In this document: piece after piece, positions 62,740 to 64,000 of the stretch | Numbering within the stretch: the first letter of the stretch is position 1 | Layout of the letters: each line of letters starts with the position of its first letter | NCBI RefSeq assembly: GCF_000750635.1 | Contig: NZ_CCDM010000003.1 | Coordinates: 459,121 to 523,120, forward strand | Direction of reading: 5' to 3' | Source of the DNA: Oceanobacillus jeddahensis | Lineage (GTDB): Bacteria; Bacillota; Bacilli; Bacillales; Amphibacillaceae | DNA length: 64,000 bases | Program-made: the position numbers and the translations under genes | Notes under the pieces: model-generated | Seen by the model: the letters and a program-made list of their open reading frames with translations, nothing else | Databases searched by the model: none | What the model was told of the DNA's origin: nothing

Positions 62740-63948
62740 TTAGAATGGACGGAATTTACCTTTTTTAAGTAAGGTTTTAGCACCGCCAACTAAGAATAGA
62801 GAACGGTCATCAACTACTTTTTTCATTGCTGCAGCTGCTTTACCACTTAATTTTTTACCATCAAGGACATTACCAATACCATCAGATAAACCAAGAGATG
62901 CTACTGTTCCTTTATTAGAGTAAACAAAATCAGTAATTACTTCATCACGGATCAATGCAACAACGTTATCCGCAGCTTTTGCACCTTCTTGTACAGCTAA
63001 CTGACCAGTTGGAGGGAATGGCTTACCAGTTTCTGGATCCATTGTCCATGAGCAGTCTCCAAGGATAAAGATGTTTTCTTCTCCTTCTGGACGCAAGTCT
63101 AATCCAACATTTACTTTTCCTTTAAATAATTCAAATCCGGAATCAGCCAATACCGGGTTACCCATTACTCCGCCAGTCCATACGATAGTACCAGCTTTAA
63201 TTAATTCGTTATCATCCCCGACAACAAAACCATCTTCTGTACATTCTTTGATTGCAGTACCGATACGGAATTCAACACCACGATTTTCTAAAGATTGTTT
63301 TCCGTAAGAAACTAAATCTTCATCAAACATGGGTAAAATAGAAGGCATTGCTTCTACGTTAATAATTCTTGCTTTACTGCGGTCAATATCATATTTTTTG
63401 CATAGCTCAGGTACTTTATCCGCAAGTTCACCGACAAACTCAATACCAGTGAAACCGCCGCCTCCAACAACAATTGTAAGCTGCTCATCACGTTTTTCCT
63501 CACTTGAAGAATACTGCGCGAATTGATATTCAATATGTTCAGCAATTAAACGGCTTGAATCAATATCTGTAATTGCATAAGCATTCTCTTCCATGCCTGG
63601 AATTCCAAATGAGTTGGATACAAATCCAAGTGCAAATACAAGATAATCATAAGCAACTTCACTGTTTTCTAATACAACACGTTTGTCTTCGCGCTTTACT
63701 TCTGTAACGGTATCATAGATTAAACGCACACGCTTAGGGTTAACAACATCTGTCAACATAAACCGCGCCTGGTTCGGACTAATTGTACCCGCTGCCACTT
63801 CATGTAACCATGTACTTTCATAGTGGTAATTATGTTTGTTAATTAAAACAATCTCAGCTTCTTCAGCAGAAAGCTGTTGAGTTAAACGTCTTGTTGCAAC
63901 TAATCCAGCATAGCCAGCACCAAGCACAACTACTTTTGGTTTACTCAT
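62740..63948 (-). CDS. Type II NADH dehydrogenase (NDH-2, YumB-like)
   Basis: 402 residues. Single-polypeptide, non-proton-pumping NADH:menaquinone oxidoreductase on the inner membrane face. FAD motif VVVLGAGYAGLVATRRL (5-21), NADH motif TIVVGGGGFTGIEFVGEL (about 157-174), second FAD motif ENIFILGDCSW (about 293) and PPTGQLAVQEG. The C-terminal ~60 residues with an amphipathic helix (KAAAAMKKVVDDRSLFLVGG) are expected to touch the membrane. The length fits B. subtilis YumB/YjlD-type enzymes; which paralogue it is cannot be fixed from sequence alone. The promoter lies at or beyond the window edge. Confidence 0.93.
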   Translation of the reverse strand: MSKPKVVVLGAGYAGLVATRRLTQQLSAEEAEIVLINKHNYHYESTWLHEVAAGTISPNQARFMLTDVVNPKRVRLIYDTVTEVKREDKRVVLENSEVAYDYLVFALGFVSNSFGIPGMEENAYAITDIDSSRLIAEHIEYQFAQYSSSEEKRDEQLTIVVGGGGFTGIEFVGELADKVPELCKKYDIDRSKARIINVEAMPSILPMFDEDLVSYGKQSLENRGVEFRIGTAIKECTEDGFVVGDDNELIKAGTIVWTGGVMGNPVLADSGFELFKGKVNVGLDLRPEGEENIFILGDCSWTMDPETGKPFPPTGQLAVQEGAKAADNVVALIRDEVITDFVYSNKGTVASLGLSDGIGNVLDGKKLSGKAAAAMKKVVDDRSLFLVGGAKTLLKKGKFRPF

Positions 63949-64000
63949 AATTCATCTTCCATCCTTTCTATCTTCCATAAATAAAATGTAATGTAATTTC

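Overview
The window is a low-GC Firmicutes chromosome segment from a spore-forming member of the Bacillaceae, probably close to Oceanobacillus or Virgibacillus. Reasons: long runs of gene order known from Bacillus subtilis (sdh-yslB-uvrC-trxA-etfAB-fad, mutS2-polX-cvpA-zapA-rnhC, pheST-ysgA-sspI-glxK, ysdC/ysdB/ysdA-rplT-rpmI-infC, thrS-ytxC-dnaI-dnaB-nrdR, gapB-coaE-mutM-polA-phoRP), sporulation genes (sspI, ytxC), strong Shine-Dalgarno sites with frequent TTG/GTG starts, and Firmicute regulatory RNAs. The genus is inference; no rRNA is present.

Layout. 1-8.5 kb: succinate dehydrogenase (sdhA start, sdhC), yslB, DNA repair (uvrC), thioredoxin, and the beta-oxidation/electron-transfer genes fadR-fadB-etfB-etfA, which have a FadR operator at the start of the operon. 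8.6-18 kb: acyl-CoA ligase, a DUF350 protein with a coupled 27-residue membrane peptide, then mutS2, polX, cvpA, zapA, and divergent rnhC-ung. 18-23 kb: T-box controlled pheS-pheT, an rRNA methyltransferase and spore protein sspI. 23-37 kb is the accessory part: a four-gene ABC-2 export cluster with a large acidic membrane-anchored protein, a lytic transglycosylase, glycerate kinase, a ring-cleaving dioxygenase, an M42 peptidase, dUTPase and a TetR/metallo-hydrolase pair. 37-47 kb: ysdB (SigW-type promoter), ysdA, the infC-rpmI-rplT operon with L20-type leader and AUU start, T-box thrS, ytxC and the dnaI/dnaB/nrdR replication genes. 47-64 kb: a truncated chemotaxis receptor, gapB with CcpN-type sites, coaE-mutM-polA, phoPR, TPP-riboswitch thiT, pepF, an orphan holin-like gene, yceI, a VanW protein and a type II NADH dehydrogenase.

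The most unusual content is intergenic. Five copies (814, 729, 652, 618 and 268 bp) of one non-coding element carry matching terminal inverted repeats (CTCAAYTTTCGCACCTWA-like). Each is flanked by a different 7-bp direct repeat, four exact and one with a single mismatch. They enclose nested palindromes and an exchangeable internal cassette, and look like a non-autonomous (MITE-like) transposable family. A second, shorter repeat family (core GAAACTTCATTCAGTG) has five copies and shares the same cassette. Together these repeats fill most gene-free stretches.
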